A stretch of DNA of 64,000 nt from JADFQT01 sp965216025 (lineage in GTDB: Bacteria; Chloroflexota; Dehalococcoidia; Lucifugimonadales; UBA3495): the NCBI GenBank assembly GCA_965216025.1, contig CBDCEX010000010.1, positions 62,001 to 126,000 of the forward strand. The letters run 5' to 3'. Positions 51,800 through 61,100 of the stretch are shown here, piece by piece. Under the pieces are notes generated by a model. The model worked only from the letters and a program-made list of their open reading frames with translations, made no database searches and was not told the DNA's origin. Within the stretch, counting starts at the first letter, position 1; each line of letters opens with the position of its first letter. A program made the position numbers and the translations under genes.

Positions 51800-52842
51800 C
51801 CCCAGGAGGCGCCGCGATGGATCCCACGCTGATCCCGAGTGACGGGAGCGCTGCCGAACGACCGGAGGAGACCGGTGGAGGGCTGGCGCTGGACCCCGAC
51901 GCGGAGCCATCCGCAGTCCGACTGGATGCCCTCCTGACGGCCGACCCCAAGTTCCGGCGCAGCTGGGGGCAGGACCGGAAAGACCAATCGCCGACGGCTT
52001 ACAACCTGTCGCTGGCCACCATGGCCATGCAGGCGGGATGGAGCGACCAGGAGGTGGTGAACCTGCTGATCTGCTGGCGCCGGAAGCACGGCCACGACCT
52101 GAAGCTGGGGGAGGGGTACTACGAAATCATCCTATCCAAGGCGAAAGAACCCATCGTAATGGCCCAGGCACAGGAGCAGTTGGAGGAAGCGCTGCTCCTG
52201 CGCCCCGAGGACCAATCCGAGGTCCTGAAGGCCAACCTGAAAACCCTCTTTAGAGTGGACATCATCCGCATCGTCAAGTATGTGGGGGAGCCGCCCGTCT
52301 ACTACATGTACACCAAGCAGGGAGACATCACCCTGGGAGAGATCAGCAGCATCACCTCGCAGACCAAGTTCCAGAACCTGGTGGCCGCGGCCACCGACGT
52401 GTGGATACCCGCCGTGTCCCGAAAGGCGTGGGACCAACGGATCCAGGCGATATTGCTGGTCTGCGAGCCCATCGATGTCGGCGACGCCAGCCACCCGGCC
52501 CCGGAGACCAACGCGTGGCTGGAGGAGTACCTGCTGGAGGAGCCGCCCCGGGAGGAAGATGAATGGCTGAAGGCCGCGGAGGCCAAACTGCCCTTCATCC
52601 GACACGAGAAGGTCCACATCTTCCTGTACGATTTCCGGAAGTGGCTGGAGCTCAACACCGGCGAGCAGGCCAGCTCCCACGCTCTGGGGCGGAGGCTCAG
52701 GCAGTACCAGGTCCAGACGGAGAAGACCAACGTGAAGTTCGGAAACTCCTCCCGGACCTCTCGCACCACCTGGCAACTGCCCGAGAGATACCATGCCAAA
52801 TCGGTCCTGGAAGAACGGGTCCCGGAAGAGCCAGAGTCCTGA
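51796..52842 (+). CDS. Primase-like replication protein of a mobile element
   Basis: The 348-residue protein contains LLTADPKFRRSWGQDRKDQS and NLSLATMAMQAGWSDQEVVN followed by LLICWRRKHGHDLKLG, the helical region seen downstream of the catalytic domain in phage and plasmid primase-polymerases. The rest resembles a C-terminal DNA-binding part (EKTNVKFGNSSRTSRTTWQL). Catalytic motifs are not seen here and may have been in the truncated upstream gene. The 3' end (PEEPES) is directly followed by the origin-like module. Confidence 0.65.
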   Translation: MTPGGAAMDPTLIPSDGSAAERPEETGGGLALDPDAEPSAVRLDALLTADPKFRRSWGQDRKDQSPTAYNLSLATMAMQAGWSDQEVVNLLICWRRKHGHDLKLGEGYYEIILSKAKEPIVMAQAQEQLEEALLLRPEDQSEVLKANLKTLFRVDIIRIVKYVGEPPVYYMYTKQGDITLGEISSITSQTKFQNLVAAATDVWIPAVSRKAWDQRIQAILLVCEPIDVGDASHPAPETNAWLEEYLLEEPPREEDEWLKAAEAKLPFIRHEKVHIFLYDFRKWLELNTGEQASSHALGRRLRQYQVQTEKTNVKFGNSSRTSRTTWQLPERYHAKSVLEERVPEEPES

Positions 52843-53097
52843 GGGAGAGTAGTTGAGTAGCCTTAGTACTACGCGCGAGATTCTTGAAAAAAATTTCCAT
52901 TTTTTCCAAACAGGCTACTCCGCTACTCAAATCACAGGTTTTTCGCAGTTCTTGTTCTAATATCACATCTAGAAGGAGTCTATTTTTAGAACAAAACCTG
53001 AGTAGTCGTTGCCTAAAAATTACTACTCAGGGACTACTCAGGCTACTCACAATCAACAAAAGACGAAGAGCGAAGGTCGAGAGCCAAAAATGGGTTA
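52843..53097. repeat. AT-rich iteron-like origin module, copy 2
   Basis: Directly after the primase-like gene are CCTTAGTACTACGCGCGAG, TTGAAAAAAATTTCC, several CTACTC/GAGTAG motifs (near 52850, 52913-52927, 53000 and 53026-53047) and the inverted repeat TTGTTCTAA...TTAGAACAA (52948-52996). The order and many blocks match 40472-40719. Iterons next to a primase gene fit a replication origin. Confidence 0.6.
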
Positions 53098-53126
53098 TAG
53101 ATATGGGTAATTCGTCTCTATATATA
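53098..53126 (+). promoter_or_regulatory. Sigma70-type promoter of the structured RNA, copy 2
   Basis: TAGATA (53098-53103) and TATATA (53121-53126) keep the 17-bp spacing of copy 1; the -35 box has one change from TTGATA and is weaker. Confidence 0.6.
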
Positions 53127-53129
53127 TAA

Positions 53130-53224
53130 GGGGTCGAGACGATTTTCGACGGAGAGCCGGGGTGAAAAACCGGCGTGGAGCAGAGAAAAGACGATGCCAT
53201 CAGTAAAAAACACTGGACGACCCC
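53130..53224 (+). ncRNA. Candidate structured non-coding RNA, copy 2
   Basis: This matches 40752-40845 nearly base for base in its first 60 nt. The closing helix GGGGTC/GACCCC and the hairpins GTCGA...TCGAC and GCCGG...CCGGC are kept. The third hairpin is changed (CAGAG and CGATG no longer pair), which argues against that hairpin being essential. Function unknown. Confidence 0.55.
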
Positions 53225-53243
53225 GGGGAATTGTGTGATTGTC

Positions 53244-53420
53244 GATGCCGTTGGTGATCGGTCCACATTGTATTCCTACTTTCGCGTCCTACCGGGATGC
53301 CGTTGGTACTCGGTCCACATAGGGATTTCTTCTTTCGCGTCCTACCGGGATGCCGTTGGTACTCGATCCACATAGGGATTTCTTCTTTCGGGTTCTACCG
53401 AAACGCTGTGGTTCATCTGG
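53244..53420. repeat. Three tandem 53-bp repeats plus a partial fourth
   Basis: The unit begins GATGCCGTTGGTACTCGGTC, continues CACATAGGGATTTCTTC and ends TTTCGCGTCCTACCGG. Copies lie at 53244-53295, 53296-53348 and 53349-53401, and a partial one follows. Copy 1 of the module (near 40858-40900) has only one related unit. The array sits between the structured RNA and the Cys-rich protein gene. Confidence 0.88.
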
Positions 53421-53438
53421 TTGGCTTGGTGTGTGGGT

Positions 53439-53996
53439 TCAACCCTGGGGTTGATCCTGCTCCAGGTCTGATGTGTCGTCGTTGTGCTGGCCCCGGAGGA
53501 CACAGTGGCCGCAGCTGCGGCATACCGGGTGGAGGTTCCCGTACTCCGGGTTGTGGGTCTGCTTGCAGAAGCCGGCGTTGGCGGCGTCCTTGCAACGGGG
53601 GCAGCCCTCGCATTTTCTCCCTCCGGCCATCTGGGAGTACTCGGTCTCGGGTCGGGTGAGGGTGGTGGTCATGGTCATGCTATTTTCTCCTACGGCCGCC
53701 CGGGCGGCGCAGTAGGCCACTTTCTCGACCATTGGCGGGGAGAATTCTATCCACACCGGGGGCTTGTTGTTTCGGTCCAGGCAGATGTCGGGAGTGAAGC
53801 CATCGTACTCCACCCCGACCCTTACGGCTGTCACATCAGCCAGGATGTTTTTCACAAAGCCGCCCGATTCGCACTCCCCGCAGGACTCCCAGAAGAATAT
53901 CCACACCAGTTGTTGCCGTCTCCGGTGGACTTCCAGATAGTTGCCATATATCGCCTTATTAGAAAGGCGAGAAAGTTCAGGGTCATTCATGCTCAT
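53439..53996 (-). CDS. Cys-rich protein, copy 2, in frame with an upstream domain
   Basis: The last about 79 residues are a close copy of the protein at 40935-41171 (CEGCPRCKDAANAGFCKQ, HPVCRSCGHCVLRGQH). In this copy the frame is open upstream and adds about 106 residues, including ESCGECESGGFVKN and YDGFTPDICLDRNNKPPVW. A ribosome-site-like AGGAGA stands before the internal ATG (about 53678), so the Cys-rich part may also be made alone. In copy 1 a stop codon separates the two parts. Confidence 0.7.
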   Translation of the reverse strand: MSMNDPELSRLSNKAIYGNYLEVHRRRQQLVWIFFWESCGECESGGFVKNILADVTAVRVGVEYDGFTPDICLDRNNKPPVWIEFSPPMVEKVAYCAARAAVGENSMTMTTTLTRPETEYSQMAGGRKCEGCPRCKDAANAGFCKQTHNPEYGNLHPVCRSCGHCVLRGQHNDDTSDLEQDQPQG

Positions 53997-54145
53997 CCCT
54001 TTAATCCGTTGTGAAGTGCAATTTATAGCGTAAGTTGGTTCGTGGAGAGAAAATTGCGAAACTATTTATTTAAGGGCAAGTCCTAACCGCCATGCCAACA
54101 AGCAAACGGAATCCCAATTGCGCCCGGTGAAAAGCGAGGGTTCTG

Positions 54146-54691
54146 ATGGCATTCACAGTATATCCGCTGGCCCTGATGGCCCTGGGGTTGGGGCTATACG
54201 TTGGCGAGTGGTTCCCGGACGTTGACCAGAAGACGTCCCTGCTGCTACACCGTTCTATCCTGACCCACGGGTTGCTGCTGCCCCTTACGGTGTACCTGGT
54301 GGCTTCCCGTATCCAATTCAGGATAGTTCGTTGGCTGGCTATGGGCGTCAACTTAGGGGTGGCGGTCCACCTGGCCTTTGACCTGTTCCCCAGAGCATGG
54401 AAGGGTTATGCGCTGGTTAGCCTGCCGTTCTACGGGTGGATGCCACCTTTGGTGTCCTGGGTTTGGATAGCTTTGGTGGGGTTCGCCTGCTTTTACATGG
54501 CGGCAAAGCTGGTGCGGGATGGTGGGGAAGGCGCCGTCCTTGTGGTAATGGTGTGTGGCCTCGTTGTCTATGCGTTGCCGGGGGAACATGCCCTGTGGAG
54601 GCCAATAGCCACCGTGGTGGTTGACGCCGCTGCCGCTACATTTGCGGCCCTGCTGACTTACCAGCGGCCCAAGCGTGGTGCGGTCGTCTGA
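54146..54691 (+). CDS. YdjM/DUF457-like membrane-bound metal-dependent hydrolase
   Basis: This 181-residue membrane protein has the motif GEWFPDVDQKTSLLLHRSIL and THGLL, the Asp/His pattern of the LexA-regulated YdjM/DUF457 family, plus HLAFDLFPRAWKGYALV and several hydrophobic helices. The catalytic reaction of the family is unproven. It stands alone on the plus strand, with AGCGAGGG before the ATG region. Confidence 0.7.
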   Translation: MAFTVYPLALMALGLGLYVGEWFPDVDQKTSLLLHRSILTHGLLLPLTVYLVASRIQFRIVRWLAMGVNLGVAVHLAFDLFPRAWKGYALVSLPFYGWMPPLVSWVWIALVGFACFYMAAKLVRDGGEGAVLVVMVCGLVVYALPGEHALWRPIATVVVDAAAATFAALLTYQRPKRGAVV

Positions 54692-54893
54692 AACGGCTTA
54701 CCCGCTACAAGTAAACGGAACCCGCTGGACGATACGCTGCAGGAAATGCTCAATCACATCGTCGCCCATGACACCGCACCCTGCTTCAAGTGCGGCGATC
54801 CGAACCCCAAGACCCTGCCGGCGATGACTGAAGCGGGGGCCAGCGACCTGACCACAGCCGACACCATGGCTGGCCTCTTCGCTGCCCTGAATT

Positions 54894-54962
54894 TGGCAGG
54901 GGTGGGAGGACTCGAACCTCTGGTTCCAGAGACCAGCGCTCTGGCCATTGAGCTACGCTCCT
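54894..54962 (-). tRNA. Degenerate tRNA-like sequence, Gln(CUG)-like anticodon
   Basis: On the minus strand a D-arm (GCTC...GAGC), an anticodon arm CTGGT-CTCTGGA-ACCAG and a T-loop GGTTCGAGTCC followed by CCCACCCCTGCCA are visible. The variable loop is almost absent and the acceptor stem has two mismatches. It is probably a decayed or element-borne tRNA gene rather than a working one. Confidence 0.55.
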
Positions 54963-55358
54963 GCAGGAAGGGACCAGCGGCTACCCGCAGGTCCTCGGGG
55001 TATTCGATGTATCGCCTCAGGTGGTCACCGGATGTGAGCCTAGCGGCGACCAGACCTATCCCGTTCGGTGGCCACGAGAACGGATTAATCGCAGACTTGC
55101 GTCGTGCAATATCCATTACGTTAACCCAACGGAATGGCAACCCAACGGAATGGCGGTTGGCCGAACCACCGTAGCCATGGCCACGGTCTTTTTGTCCCTG
55201 ACGGAGAGTATCCGCCAAACTCTTGAGAGTTTCCTGCTCAAACCGAGCCTCCGGAGCCGCCGGCCGTCGCCGCGTATACCCAAATATGTACCGTTATTTC
55301 ACCGTTGGGACCCATCAGCCCGCCTAGCTGCCGGCGGCGCTGCCCAGATCCCACAGCT
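54963..55358. other. Region without a recognised gene
   Basis: Open frames exist on both strands, but none has a good ribosome site or coherent sequence. A short direct repeat CCAACGGAATGGC occurs at 55127-55154. Confidence 0.4.
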
Positions 55359-55380
55359 GCCCCCCGCACAAGCGGGGGGC
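55359..55380. terminator. Short GC hairpin
   Basis: GCCCCCCGC-ACAA-GCGGGGGGC is a perfect 9-bp stem with a 4-nt loop. It has no T-run, so termination is uncertain. Confidence 0.45.
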
Positions 55381-55508
55381 TCTAAAGAGCGCATCTTCGA
55401 AAGCACCTTAGTCATCCTCACACCAAAAAGACCCAAGTCCAACAGAAAATCAGCCAGCGCCAGCCAAAAAGTAAGAAAGCCGAAGCCCCGGGTCGAGCTA
55501 AAGCCCGG

Positions 55509-55796
55509 GTGGAGCCCACACCTGCCGACGTCGAAGCCAGAGAGCAGAACCGGCACGAGTACGAGCGGCACAGGAAGCGGACGGCGGAGCGCAAGGAGTT
55601 GAACCGCCGCTTTGCCCAAGCCAAACGGCAGGAGGCCAAGTCCCTCGGGCTCTGTGTCGCATGCGGGGCTCCCCCCATCCCGGACCAGACCAGGTGCGAG
55701 GTATGTGCCGAGCAGCACCGGCAATACCACAAGCAAGCCCGGGAGAGAGCCAGGCAACAGAGGGAGCAGGCATCCGGCCAGACCAAGATATTCTGA
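55509..55796 (+). CDS. Small basic zinc-ribbon protein
   Basis: The 95-residue protein has long basic helices (RHRKRTAERKELNRRFAQAK) around a zinc ribbon (CVACGAPPIPDQTRCEVC). The only usable start is the GTG at 55509, but the frame is open back to 55386 with more basic sequence, so the real start may be lost. A strong hairpin follows the stop. It resembles short DNA-binding or HNH-like accessory proteins of mobile elements without their catalytic residues. Confidence 0.6.
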   Translation: MEPTPADVEAREQNRHEYERHRKRTAERKELNRRFAQAKRQEAKSLGLCVACGAPPIPDQTRCEVCAEQHRQYHKQARERARQQREQASGQTKIF

Positions 55797-55802
55797 AGAC
55801 AA

Positions 55803-55847
55803 CCCCGGTTACGGGCCGCAGACCCTCGTCCCGGCCCGTAACCGGGG
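55803..55847 (+). terminator. Strong hairpin after the zinc-ribbon gene
   Basis: A perfect 15-bp stem (CCCCGGTTACGGGCC / GGCCCGTAACCGGGG) with a 15-nt loop lies 6 bp after the stop codon. There is no clear T-run. Confidence 0.6.
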
Positions 55848-56094
55848 CAAACAGGCCCGCTGGAACCGCTTCACCTCCAACACCCGGTGGGCCATAAATC
55901 CCGGAAATGGGCCATCTGGAGAGATTCCGAGTGGCCCATGCAGAACCGGGTTGAACCTCCTTCGGATAGTCCTGACCGAGACGTTGAACCGCAGACCCCG
56001 CGCATCTAAGCCCAAGTTGTGACCAACCGCCCTTGCTCCCACGTAACTATGCGGGTAGAGTAACAATGTCACCCAGCATCCGAGGGAGCAGAAA

Positions 56095-56289
56095 ATGCCG
56101 GTCATTCGAGTCAAACCCGAGACCTATGAGAGGATGAAGAGCTGGGCCGTACCCCTTGAAGATACCCCCAATGACGCCATAGAAAGAATCCTGGAAGTGG
56201 CTGAAGAACACCGCGCCTGCATGGCCAGAACCGAAAACCCAGAACCGGAAGCAAGGGCGACCCAGGAGGAAAACCACAAAGAGACCTGA
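56095..56289 (+). CDS. Small ribbon-helix-helix-like protein
   Basis: The 64-residue protein begins MPVIRVKPETYERMKSWA, a beta strand and helix typical of ribbon-helix-helix DNA binders, followed by DTPNDAIERILEVAEEH. The tail is acidic. GAGGGAG lies 7 nt before the ATG. It stands 53 bp ahead of the helicase fragment and could regulate it. Confidence 0.65.
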   Translation: MPVIRVKPETYERMKSWAVPLEDTPNDAIERILEVAEEHRACMARTENPEPEARATQEENHKET

Positions 56290-56342
56290 CTATCCCTGAA
56301 CGAATATCAGAAATGTCGGGAGCGAAGGGGCAGCAGGAAAAG

Positions 56343-56712
56343 ATGAGCGAGATCACGGAGATCACCCAGGGTCATATCCTGACCGGAGTCATGTTCAACG
56401 AGCCCATGAGGGTCGTCACCACGAGGCAAAGCGGCACGGGAACCATGATCGCCGGCCTGGTGGGCCAGAGCTCCGGGCAATTCCGCGAGGTGACCCTCAC
56501 CGCCGAGGACATCGCCCAGCTCAACGCCATAGATCCCAACGCCTCATACGACGGGGACGGGGAACTCCTCAAACTCGCTCTGCAGGCCTATACCCTGGGC
56601 ATCGCCCACGAGTTCGACCCCTACTTCGGCCTCTCCATCTCCCGCGTGGACCCGCTGCCCCACCAGCTTGAGGCCGTCTACGAATACTTCCTGAAGCTGC
56701 GCAGGAAGGCGC
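56343..56712 (+). pseudogene. N-terminal fragment of a SNF2-type helicase (defence-associated type)
   Basis: About 123 residues remain. ITQGHILTGVMFNEPMRVV and AEDIAQLNAIDPNASYDGDG lead into EFDPYFGLSISRVDPLPHQL and EAVYEYFLKL, the segment that in SNF2 helicases precedes the ATP-binding Walker A. The pattern matches large helicases found in defence islands, such as DISARM DrmD and related proteins. The sequence changes abruptly into IS1380-type DNA before the P-loop, so the enzyme is destroyed. Confidence 0.7.
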
Positions 56713-56739
56713 CCAGAGCCTGCCCTCGCGAAAGCGGGG

Positions 56740-57032
56740 GTGGAGGGCGCCTTAGCCCTGAAACCGAGAACGCGGGCGGTCCCGCCGGCGCGCAGCGCAT
56801 CGGCGTCGTCGATGCAGTCGCCGCCAGCCAGAGCGGAGGCCACCAGCGTCATCATCTTGTCGCCGGTGTTGGCCCGGCCCGGCGCATTGCCCAAGTCGAG
56901 GTGCTTCTGGAGGAGTTGGGTCAGGCCCAGGCGCAGGGCGAGGGTGGCCGGAAGGATCAACCCGGCATTGGCCACCAGGCGGTGGTCGTCGAAGGCGATG
57001 CGGATGCCGTCGGGATGGTGGCGTGGTAGCAT
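56740..57032 (-). mobile_element. N-terminal fragment of an IS1380-family transposase
   Basis: On the minus strand the frame gives FDDHRLVANAGLILPATLAL, then LGNAPGRANTGDKMMTLVAS and ALAGGDCIDDADALRAGGTA, the conserved start of IS1380 transposases. It stops matching after VLGFRAKAPST. Only the first about 100 residues of about 460 are left. Confidence 0.85.
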
Positions 57033-57195
57033 CTATTGGGTGCCCCTTGTTCTGGGGTCGGTTTGCTGTTACAAACCATTATCCCAGATGCACAGGAGCA
57101 CCTTCTTGTCGCTTCAGAACGCTGACCCGACCCTCTCCTTCGGTGGATTCGGGCTTAGGTGCTCGGTCCGCAACACAATTCTGAAAGGTGACGTT

Positions 57196-57840
57196 ATGAG
57201 AATCAGAAGACTCGCTGTTCCGATTGCTATAACTTCGGCCCTGGTCATCCTGGGCGGCGTGACCGCGGGACTGATCTGGGCCTGGTCCCCGGCCCCAAGC
57301 TCTGTTCAGTCGAACCTGCAAGCTGCAAACCTCCCGCTTGAGCCTCCGGCCGAGGCTGAACCTATGTCTATGACTTGGTCGTCTGCACCGGCAGAGTCCC
57401 AGGTTAAACACTCCGCAAGAGTCGACAGTGCCGAATTGGGAGGTATCGATGTCAATGGGCCCGCTACTGCCAGTGACGACACTCTGCCCACGCTTCCGGA
57501 AAAGCCCGAACTGAAGTACCCCAGCCTGGGCTCCAATCTCGACCAACTTGTTGCCAGCGTCGAGGAGGGTGAGACCTCTGCCAAGGAAGCCGCCGAAGAC
57601 GCCCCGGTGCACCAGGAGGCATCCGTCGCGGTCACCATCTACCTGTCCGGGAACGTGGACGACGTGGTGAAGTTTCTGGAGGACAACGGCGGCTCGCCCC
57701 GCAACGTGGGCGAGGACTACATAGAGGCCTACGTGCCCGTATCACTGCTGGGCCGGGTCTCGGAACGGACTGGGGTCATCCGGGTGCGGGAAATCGCCCC
57801 GCCGGAGCCGGCCCAAAGCGGGCGTCTGATCACCGGCTAG
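57196..57840 (+). CDS. Exported protein resembling the subtilase propeptide of the next gene
   Basis: The 214-residue protein has an N-terminal membrane/signal segment (VPIAITSALVILGGVTAGLI). From LPTLPEKPELKYPSLGSNLD to EIAPPEPAQ it is very similar to the first about 145 residues of the protein at 58197. It then ends in SGRLITG and a stop, without a protease domain. Subtilisin propeptides are chaperones and inhibitors of their protease, so a stand-alone copy could act in trans. It could equally be the leftover of a duplicated, truncated protease gene. The start ATG has GAAAGGTG 6 nt upstream. Confidence 0.75.
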   Translation: MRIRRLAVPIAITSALVILGGVTAGLIWAWSPAPSSVQSNLQAANLPLEPPAEAEPMSMTWSSAPAESQVKHSARVDSAELGGIDVNGPATASDDTLPTLPEKPELKYPSLGSNLDQLVASVEEGETSAKEAAEDAPVHQEASVAVTIYLSGNVDDVVKFLEDNGGSPRNVGEDYIEAYVPVSLLGRVSERTGVIRVREIAPPEPAQSGRLITG

Positions 57841-58196
57841 AAATCTGGCCGGAAACCTCGATTCTCCCCAAACCGTCGTTTTCATAACGTTGATTATCGA
57901 TGAAATAGCGGGTGTTTCAACGTAATACATGTACTACTGTGCCACATAAGACTGGAATACGTCTGATTGGCGTAGCGTAAAACCCGGCCAATGGCTTTCC
58001 GGCCAGACTTCTAGGTCTCCTGATGTCCCTCACCGACCGGCCACACGGTGTCGGTCGAGACTTGTGCCCAGGAATAACGGAGCAATCCAGTAAAGCCACC
58101 GAGGGCAGAGGGGCTGAAGTCGCGAGGAAAATCGGGGTGCTTGCCTGGAATCGCTCTCCAAAGCGCCGTTAAGGTGCATCGGTGGAGGAAGCGGCC
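57841..58196. other. Intergenic region before the subtilase gene
   Basis: No gene is seen in these 356 bp. Its last bases hold the GGAGG ribosome site for the subtilase gene. No clear promoter pair was identified. Confidence 0.5.
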
Positions 58197-61100
58197 ATGC
58201 GCATCAAGATACTGCCAGGGGCATTGGTAATCGCCGCCCTGGTCACCCTGGCGATCTCCCTGGGAGTAGCCACTCCCAACGTGTACGGAGGCGGTGACGA
58301 CAGCCTACCCACACTTCCGGAAAAGCCCGAACTGAAGTACCCCAACCTGGGTTCCAATCTCGACCAACTGGTCGCCAGCGTTGAGAAGGATAAGACCTCT
58401 GCCAAGGAAGCCGCCGAAGACGCCCCGGTGCACCGGGAGGCATCCGTCGCGGTCACCATCTACCTGTCCGGGAACTTGGCCGACGTGGTGAAGTTCCTGG
58501 AGGACAACGGCGGCTCGCCCCGCAATGTGGACGAGGACTACATAGAGACCTATGTGCCCGTATCACTGCTGGGCCGGGTCTCGGAGCAGCCCGGAGTCAT
58601 CCGGGTGCGGGAAATCGCCCCGGCGGAGCCGGCTCAGATCGCCCAGCAGGTCGCGGGCCACGGTCCTCCAGTACATGGTTCGTCAGCGTGGAACCAGGCC
58701 GGGTTCAGCGGCCAGGGTATCAAGGTGGGGGTGATCGACCTCCGATTTGGTATTAACGGTTTCAGTGGCCTCATGGGGACCGAGTTGCCGTCAACTGTGC
58801 AGGCCAGATGCTATACATCAATGGGTAAATTTACCCAATTCGTGGCGGCTTGCGAAAACTCCATACTGGGCAACAATCACGGCACTCGGGTTGCCGAGGC
58901 GGTGATCGACATCGCTCCGGAAGCGTCTCTGTACATAGCCAGTCCATATTCGAGGGGAGATACTAATAGCGCTGTCGACTGGATGGTCTCCCAGGGTGTG
59001 TCAGTTATAGTCCACAGCATAACCCACGAGTATGACGGTCCTGGCGACGGCACCTCTCCATTCAGCAACAGCCCGCTGAAAACCATCGACCGGGCCGTGG
59101 CGGGTGGAAGCGTTTGGGTCAACGCAGCAGGCAATTACGGTCGGCGATCATGGTTCGGAGCCTACTCCATCGTGACCTCGGGAAGTAGCAGGTTTCTCAC
59201 ATTCAACGGATCGGATATATTCAACGACATGACCCTCGAGGCAGGCGACGAGATCAGAGTCCAATTGCGGTGGGAGGATAGTTGGGGTGGAGCAACCAGT
59301 GATTTCGACCTCTATGTCTATGACCGTACCACCCGAGAAATCGTCGCATCCAGCTTCGACCCTCAGCGAGGAGTAGCGCGACATGTTCCATACGAATCCG
59401 TGACCTATCTGGCTTCCCGCGATGGCCGGTACGCCGTAGTGGTGAACCACGAGGGCGGCAGTACGCCCGAGTGGATTCAGCTAAAAGTTGTGGGTGTCGA
59501 TTCTATCGAGCACCATACCGAGAGCGGCAGCATCGCCAATCCTGCCGAAAGCCGCAACGCCGGCATGTTAGCGGTGGGGGCAGCCCACTGGAACAGCGTG
59601 GGCTCCATTGAGCCCTACAGCAGCCGGGGTCCCACACCCGACGGCAGGGTCAAGCCCGACATCGTCGGAGCCGATTGCGGGGCAACGGCGCTGAGACCTC
59701 TCAATGAATATGGGAACGGTTTTTGTGGGACTAGCCAGGCAACGCCACACGTGGCTGGCATGGCGGCGCTGGTACGCCAGCGGTTCCCCACATACACGCC
59801 CGTGCAGGTCGCAAATTACCTGAAAGAACACGCGGAGCAGCGGGAGAGTCCTGACCCCAACAACACCTGGGGGCACGGGTTCGCCCGGCTCCCGCCGCTG
59901 CGCGGGTGCTCGGACGCCGTCCCCAATGCGGCCAGCCACCCGGGCCTGGTGGCCGACTGCGAGGCGCTGCTGGCGGCGAGGGACACCCTGGCAGCGAGGG
60001 ACACCCTGGCGGGGAGCAGAACGCTGAACTGGTCAGGTGGCACCACCATTGCTTCCTGGGATGGCGTGACCCTGAGCGGTTCACCACTGCGGGTTACCAG
60101 TTTGGTCCTCTCGCAGAACCAGTTGAGTGGCGCGATACCCACCCAACTGGGCAGCCTCTCCAAGCTGCAGGTGCTGTACCTGTGGGGGAACCAGTTGACC
60201 GGCCCGATACCGGCCTCGCTAGGCGGCCTCGCCAACCTGGAATGGCTGTCCCTCTCGCAGAACCAGTTGAGTGGCGCGATACCCACCGAACTGGGCAGCC
60301 TCGCCAACCTGACAAGGCTGGCCCTCTCGCAGAACCAGTTGACCGGCCTGATACCGGCGGAGTTGGGCAGCCTCTCCAACCTGACAAACTTGAACCTCTT
60401 CAGCAACCAGTTGACCGGGGGGATACCGGCGGTGTTGGGCAGCCTGACCAACCTGGAAGCGCTGTGGCTCTCCAGCAACCAGTTGACCGGGGAGATACCG
60501 GCGGAGTTGGGCAGCCTGACCAACCTGGAAGCGCTGTACCTCTTCAGCAACCAGTTAACCGGGGAGATACCGGCGGAGTTGGGCAGCCTGACCAACCTGG
60601 AAGCGCTGTACCTCTTCAGCAACCAGTTGACTGGGACGATACCAGCGGAACTGGGGAACCTCGCCAACCTGCGATTCCTGTCCCTCAACGGCAATCAGTT
60701 GAGCGGGGAGATACCGTCCGAACTGGGGAGCCTCGCCAACCTGCAATGGCTGTGGCTCCACAGCAACCAGTTGAGCGGGGAGATACCTGCCGAACTGGGC
60801 GGCCTCACCGACCTGGAGGAACTGTTCCTGAGCGGGAACCAGTTGACCGGGTGCATTCCGGTGGGTATTGCGGATGTGGCGTACAACGACTTCAATCAGC
60901 TTGGTCTGCCGTTCTGCGCGGGTGCATCCGGAGCTCCAACCATAGGCACGCTCACCCCCGGGGCGGACTTCCTCACCATAACCTGGGCCGCACCAACCGG
61001 TTCCACTGAGTCGGCAATCATCGCCTACGACCTGCGATACATTGAAACCGCCGCCAGCGGCAACTCCGACGCCGACTGGACCATTGTGGAAGATGTATGG

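Noticed and set aside
53244..53420. CRISPR array
   Set aside because: The 53-bp units are contiguous tandem repeats without unique spacers, and no cas gene is present.
54754..55218. 154-residue minus frame
   Set aside because: It overlaps the tRNA-like sequence, has no ribosome site and no recognisable pattern.
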